This document shows, piece after piece, positions 1-7,485 of a DNA stretch of 31,818 nt. Position numbers and translations under genes: made by a program. The DNA is taken from positions 1-31,818 of IMG/VR virus record IMGVR_UViG_3300042554_001021, one strand, 5' to 3'. The notes under the pieces were generated by a model. That model worked only from the letters and a program-made list of their open reading frames with translations, was not told the DNA's origin and ran no database searches. This DNA is from a virus. Numbering within the stretch: the stretch's first letter is position 1; every line of letters starts with the position of its first letter.

Positions 1-781
1 GCCGATCAGCGACGTTCTCCGCATGCAGAACACCAGAACTGAAAACCAGAATCGATCGTCGGTTCTGGCACTTGTCAGCGATCTCTCGGCAGGCTTCCAA
101 AACCGTGTCATCACCGCCGAAGATGCGTTGAAGGTCTGATTCAACGAACTCTCCCCCGCGCATCTTTGCGGAGCTGGTGTCGATCTGCTGATCTGACGGC
201 TTGTTTGTGATCTCGCAAAGAAAACCTTCTTTGATCAGATCACCCGTCAATGCTTCGAAGCAGATCCGCTGAAAGAGTTTCTTCTTTCCACAGATCGGGC
301 CTTCACCGGTTCTGAATGGTGTCGCAGTCAATCCGACCACTCTGGCCGCCGGATTCTGTTCAATGACCTCGCTGATGAATTGCCCGTACATGGTTTCATC
401 AGACGAACTCACCAGATGAGCTTCGTCGATGATGATCAGCGACCGCTCGCCGATCTGTGCAGCCTGTCGATATACCGACTGGATGCCAGCGCACAGAATC
501 GGCTGCTGAGTCTGCTTCGAGTTTAGCCCGGCTGAATACATTCCGACCGGGATCTCCGGCAACAGAATGCGGATCTTCTCAGCGTTTTGAACGATCAGTT
601 CTTTTCGGTGCTGCAGGACGATCACCTGAGCCCCGAATTCAATCGCCTGTTTCGCCAGCATGGCGATTACCAGCGACTTGCCAGCACCCGTCGGCAAGAC
701 GATCAACGGGTTCCCGGGTTGAGTCGCAAGGTAATGCCATGCTGCGTCATTGGCTGCGGTTTGATACCAGCGAGGGATCAA
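1..781 (-). CDS. DEAD/DEAH-box (ResIII-like) helicase, 3' end cut by window
   Basis: Superfamily 2 nucleic-acid helicase, probably acting in phage DNA replication or recombination. It enters at 781 and runs off the left edge, so about 260 residues are visible. Early in the protein come Walker A (PTGAGKS), then motif Ia-like LQHRKEL, the DEAH motif in LIIIDEAH, and motif III in GLTATPFR; the start of the second RecA-like domain (RRSILVFSS) follows. The start is inferred as TTG at 779-781, overlapping the TGA of the methyltransferase as TTGA, with GAGGAG eight bases upstream; no ATG fits. It is the last visible gene of the early operon. Family is clear from the motifs; the exact substrate is not. 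Confidence 0.88.
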   Translation of the reverse strand, partial: MIPRWYQTAANDAAWHYLATQPGNPLIVLPTGAGKSLVIAMLAKQAIEFGAQVIVLQHRKELIVQNAEKIRILLPEIPVGMYSAGLNSKQTQQPILCAGIQSVYRQAAQIGERSLIIIDEAHLVSSSDETMYGQFISEVIEQNPAARVVGLTATPFRTGEGPICGKKKLFQRICFEALTGDLIKEGFLCEITNKPSDQQIDTSSAKMRGGEFVESDLQRIFGGDDTVLEACREIADKCQNRRSILVFSSGVLHAENVADR

Positions 782-1776
782 GATTCGATCTCCTCGTCAT
801 CAAACGCGAATGATCGTACCGGTGATGGTTTTTTTTCAGCGACGGCTGAAGCTAAGTTTTTAACGGCTTGTCGATAGTAACTCGTCTTTAATTCGCATCC
901 CACACCACGCCGACCCTGAATCACTGGTGCGTATACTTCAGACCCCACCCCCATAAACGGCGTCAAAACAACGTCGCTTGGATTCGTCCACATTTGCACA
1001 GCCCTTGCAATCACATCCAGTTGCAATGGATGTTGGTGCCGCTCGTCGCCTTCGTCCTTTGATTCCTCGTATGGCAAAACGTTTTCAATCCTAATGTCAT
1101 CCCAAAACGAAGACGCATAGTGACGCCAGATCCAATGGCTGTATCTGTTCTCAATCTGGTTTCCTTTCCATCCCTTCAGCTTCAGTAGTTCTTTCGGAAT
1201 TTCACGTTCGCCGTGATACTCGAGCAATCCGTTCGGATGAGTGACTGGCTCTGGATTGACTCCGCGTTTTCTGAAAGGAATCAGGTAGTCGGCTGATGCG
1301 ACATTCGTCAACGTTGCGTCCTCGCAAATCTGCCGATGTGCCAATGCTTTGCTCATTGTGCGATTGCGGACAGCAAGTGGCTCTTTCCAGATGCAAATTC
1401 TTGGCAGCATCTCAAACCCGAGCGACTCATGCAGCCTAATAATGTCGCCCGGAAAATCTGTGTACCCGCAAATGTTGGCCCCTTGCTTTGGTACATCCAT
1501 GCAATGCACTGCCGAAATTCGACCTGGCTTCATCGCTCTGTGAATCTGCTTCACAATAAATCCGTAGTGCTCAAAAAACTCGGCGTATGTCCGTGCGTTA
1601 GACAAGTCGCGAACGCTGCTGCTGTAGTTGTATAAGCACCCTCCGTTCTCCGTCGCAAACGGCGGCGAGTAAATTGACATGCCGACCGACTCGTCTGGTA
1701 TCGACTGCAACACTTCGGCTGAATCGCCGTTGTAAATCGCGTACTGATCGCAAATAACTTGATCCATTACAGCCAT
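778..1776 (-). CDS. DNA methyltransferase, N4-cytosine/N6-adenine class
   Basis: S-adenosylmethionine-dependent amino-methyltransferase acting on DNA. The catalytic motif IV is SPPF at residues 37-40, the form common in N4-cytosine enzymes (N6-adenine enzymes usually have D/N-PP-Y/F). The AdoMet-binding motif I, FMGVGS, lies near residues 274-279, after motif IV, so this is the beta-type motif order. No restriction gene is adjacent, so it is probably an orphan that protects phage DNA from host restriction. It overlaps both neighbours: the helicase before it ends at 1767 and the next begins at 781. A second start, ATG at 1767, forms a TAATG overlap with the upstream stop and is equally plausible. 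The target site cannot be read from the sequence. Confidence 0.88.
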   Translation of the reverse strand: MAVMDQVICDQYAIYNGDSAEVLQSIPDESVGMSIYSPPFATENGGCLYNYSSSVRDLSNARTYAEFFEHYGFIVKQIHRAMKPGRISAVHCMDVPKQGANICGYTDFPGDIIRLHESLGFEMLPRICIWKEPLAVRNRTMSKALAHRQICEDATLTNVASADYLIPFRKRGVNPEPVTHPNGLLEYHGEREIPKELLKLKGWKGNQIENRYSHWIWRHYASSFWDDIRIENVLPYEESKDEGDERHQHPLQLDVIARAVQMWTNPSDVVLTPFMGVGSEVYAPVIQGRRGVGCELKTSYYRQAVKNLASAVAEKKPSPVRSFAFDDEEIES

Positions 1777-3134
1777 GATGGAACGTGCTCCTTCTCTGGA
1801 AAATAATCACTAGTTACTAAGTGCATACTGTCCTGCATGTGAGCGACGAGACTCTGAAACATTCGCTGCACTTGCTGTTTTTTTCGCTCAAGGTTTTCAG
1901 CAATCTTTCTCTCGCCTTCGGTCAATACCATGTCGATGGTTACAGGTTTTTTTTGACCGAACCGATAGCAACGACGAACAACTTGGTAATACTGTTCAAA
2001 TGAGTGACTCGGAAAGATCACCTCATGATTACAGATCTGAAAGTTCAGTCCCCAGGCACCGATTTTCGGTTTGCAAACCAATCGTCTGATCTGGCCCTTT
2101 GCAAACCCGAGCAGGTATTCCTCTTTCTGCTCGTCCGGCATTGACCCTTTAACCTGCACACAATCGTCCAGCATCTTTTCAAGCATGTCGCATTCTGGAT
2201 TCAGTTCACCCCACAGTGCTGTTGATCCATTGTGAGCGTTTGCAAGTTCAACTGCCTTGGCACATCGCTCGTTGATCGTTATGCGACGTTCTTCGCGCTC
2301 CTCTCGCATGTCGTTTGCTGACATCGCAAAAAGATTTCCGGCTCTTGCCTTCGTGCATTCAATGATGTGGGCCTGCTCGGTCAGTGGCGGAAGAATGAAT
2401 CGACTGTCATCGAACCCAAGGTCTGAAGGTTTCTGAATCGAACGAGCCCACGAACAAACCCACGACCAAAAAGGTTCCTCGGCGTGTCCTCGGAAACGGT
2501 ATTTTGTGCGGCCCCATCCGTGATGATCCTTAGACGTTTCCTGCTTAAAAAACTTTGTGATCATGTCACGAAATCCAAGTAAGCCTAATGCCTCGGAAGA
2601 TGTGCCAAGTTCCCAAAAATCATTCGGTGCCGCTGTAGCTGTACAAAGCAAACGAAACTGAATCGTTCGCATGAACTCAACGACAGTTGCTTTTCGCTCG
2701 CTCTTGAAGTCTTTTATCCCGCTCGATTCGTCACAAACGACACCGGCAAACTTAGACGGATCAAACTTATGAAGCTGCTCATAGTTCGTCACGACGCATT
2801 GGCTGGATCCGTCATGTTTGCCATCACGAGACCTGATGGCCTTAATGCCGAATCTGTCCGCCTCCTCCACTGTCTGAGCACCGACAGCCAATGGCGTCAC
2901 GATTAACACTGGCATATTTGTTCGCTCAATTACTTTTTGAGCCCACGCCAGTTGCATCGCAGTTTTTCCCATTCCGCAATCAGCGAAAATTGCGGAACGA
3001 CCCATTTTCAAAGCCCACTGCACGAGATACTGCTGAAAGTCATACAGAAATTCAGGTAGTACATCGCAGTCAAATCCACATGAGTTTAGCCATTGGCTCT
3101 TTGATTGAATGAAGTTGAGATATTCATATGTCAT
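1767..3134 (-). CDS. SNF2-like DEAD-box helicase
   Basis: Phage superfamily 2 helicase/translocase of 455 aa. Walker A is ADCGMGKT at residues 51-58, a DES-type Walker B (VVCDESS) lies near 132-138, and a motif III-like LLCTATAAP near 162-170. The C-terminal domain contains EQYYQVVRRCYRFGQKKPV, the typical arginine-finger motif VI of SNF2-type helicases. The start overlaps the stop of the upstream coiled-coil gene as ATGA. Phage members of this family often sit beside DUF669 and Sak4-like genes, as here, suggesting a part in replication or recombination. Identification rests on motifs and is secure at the family level. Confidence 0.9.
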   Translation of the reverse strand: MTYEYLNFIQSKSQWLNSCGFDCDVLPEFLYDFQQYLVQWALKMGRSAIFADCGMGKTAMQLAWAQKVIERTNMPVLIVTPLAVGAQTVEEADRFGIKAIRSRDGKHDGSSQCVVTNYEQLHKFDPSKFAGVVCDESSGIKDFKSERKATVVEFMRTIQFRLLCTATAAPNDFWELGTSSEALGLLGFRDMITKFFKQETSKDHHGWGRTKYRFRGHAEEPFWSWVCSWARSIQKPSDLGFDDSRFILPPLTEQAHIIECTKARAGNLFAMSANDMREEREERRITINERCAKAVELANAHNGSTALWGELNPECDMLEKMLDDCVQVKGSMPDEQKEEYLLGFAKGQIRRLVCKPKIGAWGLNFQICNHEVIFPSHSFEQYYQVVRRCYRFGQKKPVTIDMVLTEGERKIAENLERKKQQVQRMFQSLVAHMQDSMHLVTSDYFPEKEHVPSWL

Positions 3135-3982
3135 CTTCCAGCCCTCACAATCCGGACGATCTCAGACACACATGCCTGCACTTCCATCAGTGCCCGATCA
3201 CCCCATACTGGGTTCCCCATCCGGGTCAGCTCAACACACGCATCCGTCAGCAGTGCCTCGCCAAACGCTTCGGCCTTTTCGATCTCCGGTTTCAAAGCAT
3301 CCAGCCGAGCCTGTTCCGCTGCTTTCCGTTCGGCTTCTCGTGCTTCGTTTTCGCGTCGATCGTTTTCCTGACGGATACGGTTGATTTCAGCCCGTTCAGT
3401 TTCCAGTTTTTCGCGTTCCGCTCGCAGTGCTTCCGCTTCCGATCGGATTTTCTCCTGCCGTTCCCGCTCTTCCTGCAGTCGCTGCTCTGCTTTTGACTGT
3501 TCCGTTCGAAGCAGTGTTTCAAACCAGTCGTCTTCCATGACTTCAATGGCTGCGATGTCGCAACCGCCGATTCCAATCGCAGCCAGCAGATTCAGTCGGC
3601 TCTGCAGTTTCTCCCGTTTGGCCTGTTCCTTCGCCTGCTTCTCACGCAGTTTTTCCGTTTCGTAGTTGTCTTCTTCTGCGGACAAACGGCCCTCGATCGG
3701 TTCGATTTCGGCAATCAGCCGTTTTGCTTCTGCGTTGATCGCTCGCTGATATTTCAGAGCCCCTTCGTTCAGATCCTTCCGCCGCTTGTCGATCTCCAGC
3801 CGAAGACGTTTAACTGTCTTGCGAGCTTCAGTGACGGCTTTGATTCCAGCCGTTGCAACGGTCAGATTGCCGAACTCTCGAACGTTCGCAATTGCCAGCT
3901 CGTCAGGCCGAAATTCAGCGAGCGTTGACACAATGAGAGCGTCTACAGGTGCCTGCGTTTCTTCGATTGTGATTTCACTCAT
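3131..3982 (-). CDS. long coiled-coil phage protein, unknown function
   Basis: A 283-aa protein. Residues 1-60 look globular (TLAEFRPDELAIANVREFGN). From about 60 to 230 it is dense in Glu, Lys, Arg and Gln (for example REKQAKEQAKREK and AEREKLETERAEI), a very long predicted coiled coil; a short C-terminal globular part follows. Proteins of this build occur in phage early operons beside recombination genes, but I cannot assign a reaction. AAAGGA precedes the ATG, which overlaps the stop of the HD-domain gene (ATGA), so the two are translationally coupled. The strongly biased composition makes several antisense frames look open; those are shadows. Confidence 0.85.
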   Translation of the reverse strand: MSEITIEETQAPVDALIVSTLAEFRPDELAIANVREFGNLTVATAGIKAVTEARKTVKRLRLEIDKRRKDLNEGALKYQRAINAEAKRLIAEIEPIEGRLSAEEDNYETEKLREKQAKEQAKREKLQSRLNLLAAIGIGGCDIAAIEVMEDDWFETLLRTEQSKAEQRLQEERERQEKIRSEAEALRAEREKLETERAEINRIRQENDRRENEAREAERKAAEQARLDALKPEIEKAEAFGEALLTDACVELTRMGNPVWGDRALMEVQACVSEIVRIVRAGR

Positions 3983-4461
3983 TTCAAAAATCCTTTCATG
4001 AGGTTGGTGCGATTTACAAATGCGTCAATCTGGTGAGTCACTCGCATGTCGGACCACATGCTGTGATAGTGCTCCCAGTATTTCCGTTCATGGTCACCCT
4101 GCTTGATGTCCATTCTCAGGACGATCGAATCGATGACGAGAACGCCCAGTTTTTCCTGAAGCAATGCATCACACAGGTTCTGAAAACGTGTGACATCCTC
4201 GTGTTTGAACTTCCGAGGAATATCACTCGTCAGGATCTCGTGAGCGTCGTGATACAGCGCCCAAAGCTTCACGTGAGCCGGGAAGAACGAAACCTTTTCA
4301 AACAGATCCAGACTATGAGCAAGAACGGTTGCTTTCGGATGCTGGCCGCCGAAACGGCCGATTCGCGACAAGCACTCAGCAACCCATTGTGGATCACTCG
4401 CACATCGGTCAGACCACTCTTCCGGATCGTCGATGTAATCAGACCACTGTTTTTCAAGCAT
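3979..4461 (-). CDS. HD-domain phosphohydrolase (YfbR-like)
   Basis: A metal-dependent phosphohydrolase of the HD superfamily, 160 aa, resembling YfbR-type 5'-nucleotidases that act on deoxynucleoside monophosphates. The metal-binding residues visible are His49 (LAHSLDL) and His71-Asp72 in YHDAHE; a later Asp would complete the site. Phage HD proteins of this kind are thought to adjust nucleotide pools during replication. The start at 4461 is chosen because AAAGGAG lies five bases upstream; the frame stays open for 36 more codons, but those cross a terminator hairpin and are unlikely to be translated. It begins a new stretch after the terminator at 4482-4521. Confidence 0.82.
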   Translation of the reverse strand: MLEKQWSDYIDDPEEWSDRCASDPQWVAECLSRIGRFGGQHPKATVLAHSLDLFEKVSFFPAHVKLWALYHDAHEILTSDIPRKFKHEDVTRFQNLCDALLQEKLGVLVIDSIVLRMDIKQGDHERKYWEHYHSMWSDMRVTHQIDAFVNRTNLMKGFLK

Positions 4462-4481
4462 AGCGACTCCTTTCAGGCGAT

Positions 4482-4521
4482 AAAAAGAGCCCGGCAGTGA
4501 GAGCTGTCTACACTGCCGAGC
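4482..4521 (-). terminator. intrinsic terminator inside the early operon
   Basis: On the minus strand an 8-bp perfect stem (CGGCAGTG / CACTGCCG, extended by GC pairs) is followed by GGCTCTTTTT. It lies in the 104-base gap between the DUF669 gene and the HD gene, so it should reduce or condition transcription of the helicase and methyltransferase half of the operon. Confidence 0.75.
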
Positions 4522-4531
4522 CACTCGTGAT

Positions 4532-4553
4532 GCCGCTGCTACACCACAGCGGC
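4532..4553 (-). other. 7-bp perfect hairpin next to terminator
   Basis: GCCGCTG and CAGCGGC pair perfectly around an 8-base loop, directly upstream (in minus-strand sense) of the terminator at 4482-4521. There is no U tract of its own. It may be part of an attenuation or RNA-processing structure; the function is inference. Confidence 0.5.
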
Positions 4554-4565
4554 CGTCGTGGAGAT

Positions 4566-5051
4566 TCACTGCTTGGCGAAAGGATTCGATTTCGCGGCAG
4601 GTGCTGCAGGAGCGTTGAAAGCATCATCGAGCATCTGTGATGCCTGCGTGTTGTTGCTCTCCGTCCGTGACTTGTAACCCTTAATCTCGTTTCGCTGGTT
4701 CCCGTTCTGGTCTTTGCCGATCGCCACCTTAATCGTCAGCGGTCGGTTGTGCAGCTCTTCGCTGTGTTGTGGGTTCTCAACACCAACGGCGACACAGATC
4801 GACTTCAACTGGCTTCGACCGATGTTCTGAGCTTCGGTCGATTTGTTGACGATGTTGATCCAATCAAACACCGTTCGGTTCTGGTACTGACCATTCAGAA
4901 TCTGAAACTTCAACGACAGGCCCTGCCCGCCAGTCTGTGTCGGTTTCTTTTCGCTGCTCACGATCACAGCGGGATACTCGCCCGGCGGGATCGGTTCGAA
5001 CGATCCACCAGGCTGAACGTTTTTCAAATCCAGATCCATCAAACTCGCCAT
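4566..5051 (-). CDS. DUF669 family phage protein (ssDNA-binding-like)
   Basis: A 161-aa protein of the DUF669 type: N-terminal PIPPGEYPAVIVSSEKKPT, then GQGLSLKFQILNGQYQNRTVFDWINI with the beta-strand pattern of a small OB-like domain, and an Ala/Asn/Pro-rich tail ending in NPFAKQ. Family members are found with Sak4/RecA-like ATPases and are believed to bind single-stranded DNA during recombination; the acidic-tail logic of bacterial SSB is only partly seen here. It is transcribed just after the Sak4-like ATPase (4-base gap), which supports joint action. It is followed by an intrinsic terminator. Confidence 0.85.
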   Translation of the reverse strand: MASLMDLDLKNVQPGGSFEPIPPGEYPAVIVSSEKKPTQTGGQGLSLKFQILNGQYQNRTVFDWINIVNKSTEAQNIGRSQLKSICVAVGVENPQHSEELHNRPLTIKVAIGKDQNGNQRNEIKGYKSRTESNNTQASQMLDDAFNAPAAPAAKSNPFAKQ

Positions 5052-5055
5052 TCAA

Positions 5056-5832
5056 CTACCCTGCTTTCTGTACTGAAGAAACTGAAACTTTCTCAACACC
5101 GCTGTCACTCTTTGGAAACCACTTCGCATACTCAGACCATGAAAACCCGATCTCTGCTGGCATGCCTTCAAGTCGGTTCTTTGCGAGACAGGCCGCTGAT
5201 TCCTGAGTCCTCAGGTATCGCTCTGAATTGCCGACCGCAATCCCGCGTTCTTTGTTGAAACCGAGGTCTTCTTTTCGGACAAAGACCCGATACGATGCGA
5301 AAAGCACTTCATCGCACCATTCCTGGAGCATCGCTGAGGCGCTGTCATGCAGTGCCGGCTGATACCGGTCGTAGGAATCAGTTTCCGGATCGCTATGTTT
5401 TTTGATGGCACAGTGAGCCAGCAGAATGACGCCGATTGACTTCTCCTTCCGCAGCCAGTCGAGCTTAAATGTGATCTCATCCCAATACTTCAGCGCGGAT
5501 TTGTACCCGTTGCCGAAGCCGATATCGGCAAAGTCTTTTCCGGCCTTTTTTGCGACTTCAGCGTGAATCAGCCCTTCCAGCCAGTCCGCCGAATCGATGG
5601 CGATGTGCTGGTACTTGTGCTTATCGTTGGCAAGCCAGATCAACGCTTCATTAACTAAATCCAGTGACTGCAGGTGCTCCGTTCGTTCGCAGTCAATGTC
5701 GTCGAGCCCATCTTCCAGATTCAACAACAGGCAATTCGGAGCCTGTGCCGCCCACGTGCTTTTCCCGATGCCATGAACGCCGTACAACAGCGTCCGTCTC
5801 GGTTTGGTTTTCTTTCCACTAACAATCTTCAC
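5056..5832 (-). CDS. Sak4-like / RecA-type recombination ATPase (AAA_24)
   Basis: A 258-aa P-loop ATPase. Walker A is GVHGIGKST at residues 18-26; Walker B is HIAIDSADW with Asp80; KSIGVILLAHCAIKK later in the chain resembles the sensor strand of RecA-fold proteins. The pattern is that of the AAA_24 family, whose phage members (Sak4) are single-strand annealing or strand-exchange ATPases. Its start overlaps the end of the RusA gene (ATGA) and it is followed at once by the DUF669 gene, the usual neighbour. Expected role: phage homologous recombination and replication-fork repair in the cytoplasm. Confidence 0.87.
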   Translation of the reverse strand: MKIVSGKKTKPRRTLLYGVHGIGKSTWAAQAPNCLLLNLEDGLDDIDCERTEHLQSLDLVNEALIWLANDKHKYQHIAIDSADWLEGLIHAEVAKKAGKDFADIGFGNGYKSALKYWDEITFKLDWLRKEKSIGVILLAHCAIKKHSDPETDSYDRYQPALHDSASAMLQEWCDEVLFASYRVFVRKEDLGFNKERGIAVGNSERYLRTQESAACLAKNRLEGMPAEIGFSWSEYAKWFPKSDSGVEKVSVSSVQKAG

Positions 5833-6266
5833 GATTCCATCTCCTCAAAACGGTAAACAAAAATCTCAACACCACTCTCATCACCACCACCTGCAATTCG
5901 CTTTTCGATACTTCCTGAGCAAACTTGACAGTCATCGTGCCAAAAGATTCCTGTCAGTGCGTCAAGGACTGCTTTATCGAGGTTGTCTCGGTCTGGTTTT
6001 TTGACGTGCCAGATCGACGGCATTGGGCGCGTTTTCCATGTGATTGACTTTGGACGTGGAAACACAAATTCGAGATCAACTCGGAACGGTCCTTCCATCC
6101 GCAGTCCAGAAAACTGCTGACGTGCAGCAAACTGAATTGACCGCTTCCACTTCACAACGCCATTGTTTGGTGTGTAATGTCGGCCGCTTGCCGTCGATCG
6201 TGTTCGCGGCTGAGCAATCGGAAGCCCTGGCACAAAAAATCGCCATTCCTGAATCAGATCAATCAC
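5829..6266 (-). CDS. rusA: RusA-family Holliday junction resolvase
   Basis: A 145-aa endonuclease that resolves four-way DNA junctions before packaging. It carries the RusA signature KPDRDNLDKAVLDAL near residues 90-104, with Asp92 and Asp94, and the later HDD at 110-112: the acidic residues that bind magnesium in RusA. The start is GTG at 6264-6266, overlapping the TGA of csrA as GTGA, so the two are translationally coupled. It lies upstream of the Sak4-like ATPase, an expected functional pairing. Confidence 0.92.
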   Translation of the reverse strand: MIDLIQEWRFFVPGLPIAQPRTRSTASGRHYTPNNGVVKWKRSIQFAARQQFSGLRMEGPFRVDLEFVFPRPKSITWKTRPMPSIWHVKKPDRDNLDKAVLDALTGIFWHDDCQVCSGSIEKRIAGGGDESGVEIFVYRFEEMES

Positions 6267-6430
6267 CGCTCTCCCTCCCGGTAATCCCTGATCTCAGACC
6301 GCAGGACCGTCGTTTCCTTTGGAGCGTCAACGCCGATCTTTATCTTGTCGCCCTTGATTTCCAGCACATGAATCAGGATGTCGCCATCAATCCTGATTCC
6401 TTCACCCTCTCGACGAGTCAAAACAAGCAT
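6263..6430 (-). CDS. csrA: CsrA/RsmA translational regulator, phage-encoded (55 aa)
   Basis: A complete CsrA homologue easily missed for its size. It begins MLVLTRREGEG, has the core KIKIGVDAPK and ends in RSEIRDYREGER, matching the family along its whole length. The RNA-binding elements are present: Leu4-Thr5-Arg6 in the first strand and Arg44 in the last. CsrA dimers bind GGA motifs in mRNA leaders and change translation or stability. AAAGGAG lies seven bases before the ATG. The gene overlaps the end of the 94-aa gene before it by 29 bases and the GTG of rusA after it. It may regulate phage early mRNAs or reprogramme the host Csr network. Confidence 0.95.
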   Translation of the reverse strand: MLVLTRREGEGIRIDGDILIHVLEIKGDKIKIGVDAPKETTVLRSEIRDYREGER

Positions 6431-6686
6431 TGCAACTCCTTTCGCTGATCACTCGCAGAAATCGAAAGCTCACAGATTCGCTCACTGCAATCTGCCCACG
6501 TCTTCGCAGAATCGACACCGCTGAAGCAGTGACCTGCGTTCCGTCCTCGAAACGCCAGGATAAAACACGCCCCCACAGCGGATCACAGATCCGGCCGTCT
6601 TGATACAGTGACTGACGACACTGCTGACCAGCTCGCAAACGGTTCAGAACTTCGTCTGCGGTGAGTCCTTTCACGTTTGCGGACAT
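6402..6686 (-). CDS. hypothetical early phage protein, 94 aa
   Basis: First gene of the early operon. The start at 6686 is chosen because AAAGGA lies six bases upstream; an in-frame start 20 codons earlier lacks a ribosome binding site. The N-terminal part (VKGLTADEVLNRLRAGQQ) looks helical and DNA-binding-like; the middle (GRVLSWRFEDGTQVTASAVSIL) looks like beta strands; the C-terminus is Arg/Ser/Cys rich where it overlaps csrA. I do not recognise a family. It follows a 220-base structured leader. Confidence 0.65.
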   Translation of the reverse strand: MSANVKGLTADEVLNRLRAGQQCRQSLYQDGRICDPLWGRVLSWRFEDGTQVTASAVSILRRRGQIAVSESVSFRFLRVISERSCNACFDSSRG

Positions 6687-6906
6687 TGATTTCCTTTCAA
6701 GATTCAAAAACCAGAGGCAGTGGTGTTGACTCCGCACGAATCGCACACTGCTCTCCGGTCGTACCCTGAAACAATCAGGGTCTGCCGGTTACGGCGGCAG
6801 GTTTCATTGTTCGAGTCGTGGCTACCTATCCATGGCATTTAAGAGCGTCTTACGGCTCACCACGATTCCGCTGCCGGGAATCGAACCAGGCGCAGACCAT
6901 CAGCGG
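6687..6906 (-). promoter_or_regulatory. structured leader of the early operon
   Basis: A gene-free stretch between a terminator and the first early gene. On the minus-strand RNA it holds a 7-bp dyad (CGATTCC / GGAATCG, 6864-6884), a 6-bp long-range stem (TCGTGG / CCACGA), a hairpin CTGCCG/CGGCAG (6782-6800) and a hairpin ACCCTGA/TCAGGGT (6763-6781). Several GGA triplets, including the one in the ribosome binding site of the 94-aa gene, are possible CsrA targets, which would allow feedback by the csrA two genes downstream. No convincing promoter was found here; regulation is inference. Confidence 0.45.
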
Positions 6907-6974
6907 AAAAAAACACTGGAAGCGGTCAATCAGAATCTGCGACCCTGATCCCCTAACGCAGACCGCCTCCAGTG
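6907..6974 (-). terminator. intrinsic terminator of the small two-gene unit
   Basis: On the minus strand CACTGGAGGCGGTC pairs with GACCGCTTCCAGTG (13 of 14 pairs) and is followed by seven T. The loop is unusually long (33 bases) and contains a further 6-bp stem (TCTGCG / CGCAGA on the plus strand). It ends transcription from the promoter at 7239-7267. Confidence 0.72.
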
Positions 6975-6989
6975 CGGAGCGTTTCGGGT

Positions 6990-7088
6990 TTAGTCGCGGT
7001 CGTTGCGTCTGAGGTTTTCTTCGGTGATCACCCAGCAGACGATGCCACCGAGCACAGCAAAGAAGATTGCAGCAAGCTCACTGATCAC
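6990..7088 (-). CDS. small single-span membrane protein, 32 aa
   Basis: GTG start at 7086-7088, with GAGGT five bases upstream, overlapping the TGA of the preceding zinc-ribbon gene as GTGA. The product has one hydrophobic segment (LAAIFFAVLGGIVCWVI) and a charged tail (EENLRRNDRD), so it is predicted to sit in the inner membrane with the polar tail in the cytoplasm. Function unknown; small single-span phage proteins can be lysis modulators or exclusion factors. The alternative longer frame starting at 7220 lacks a ribosome binding site in phase and conflicts with the overlapping gene. Confidence 0.55.
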   Translation of the reverse strand: MISELAAIFFAVLGGIVCWVITEENLRRNDRD

Positions 7089-7216
7089 TTTGCACCTCTG
7101 TTTCTGCAGTAGCAACCGCATTGAGAACAGACAGAGGCAGGACCAGAGGACTGTTGATTGACAGCACCGCAAGCAACGCAGCGCCATGCTGAATATAGCA
7201 TTGTTAGAAAAAACAT
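7085..7216 (-). CDS. small zinc-ribbon protein, 43 aa
   Basis: ATG at 7214-7216, preceded by AAGGGAG with a 7-base spacer and, further up, by a good promoter. The product has paired cysteines typical of a zinc ribbon (CVAC near 13-16 and CSQC near 30-33, then two more Cys). It ends at a TGA that overlaps the GTG of the membrane-protein gene. The Cys spacing and the signal at each end argue for a real gene despite the size. Function unknown. Confidence 0.6.
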   Translation of the reverse strand: MFFLTMLYSAWRCVACGAVNQQSSGPASVCSQCGCYCRNRGAK

Positions 7217-7238
7217 TCACTGTCTCCCTTCAGTAAAG

Positions 7239-7267
7239 ACAATAGCGTTCCAAGTTTTGAACGTCAA
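7239..7267 (-). promoter_or_regulatory. promoter of the two-gene small unit
   Basis: Minus strand TTGACG, 17-base spacer, TATTGT, 22 bases before the 43-aa gene. The -35 box begins directly after the stop of the XRE gene. Confidence 0.6.
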
Positions 7268-7476
7268 CGCGTAGGATTGTTTTTTTTCAAAAGTTTTGCA
7301 AGTTCGATTCCAAGAGCGTTTGCAATACGTGTCATGACTCGCTCGCTTGGCGAGTGATGCCCGTGCAAAATCCGCGACAGATAACTGCGGCGCATTCCGG
7401 CGAGATCAGCCAAAGCCTGCACTGATAGATGTTGTTTTTCGAGACGCTGGCGGAGGTTGGAGGAAAAATTATTCAT
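7264..7476 (-). CDS. XRE-family helix-turn-helix repressor
   Basis: A 70-aa Cro/CI-type regulator. The helix-turn-helix is clear: SVQALADLAGMRRSYLSRIL near residues 18-37, followed by HGHHSPSERVMTRIANALGI, the usual third to fifth helices. At this size it has no dimerisation or cleavage domain, so it is Cro-like or a short repressor. It is divergent from the plus-strand genes at 7775 and a strong dyad lies ten bases before its start, which suggests autoregulation and control of the divergent promoter, the usual layout of a phage switch. Confidence 0.9.
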   Translation of the reverse strand: MNNFSSNLRQRLEKQHLSVQALADLAGMRRSYLSRILHGHHSPSERVMTRIANALGIELAKLLKKNNPTR

Positions 7477-7485
7477 GTTGAGATA

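Noticed and set aside
6867-6950. Complete tRNA gene on the minus strand
   Set aside because: T-arm and acceptor stem are recognisable, but there is no D arm or anticodon arm in the required spacing.
6990-7220. 76-aa ORF in the minus strand
   Set aside because: Its first part lies in the wrong frame over a better 43-aa gene with zinc-ribbon cysteines and a proper ribosome binding site; only its last 32 residues, from a GTG with GAGGT upstream, are kept.
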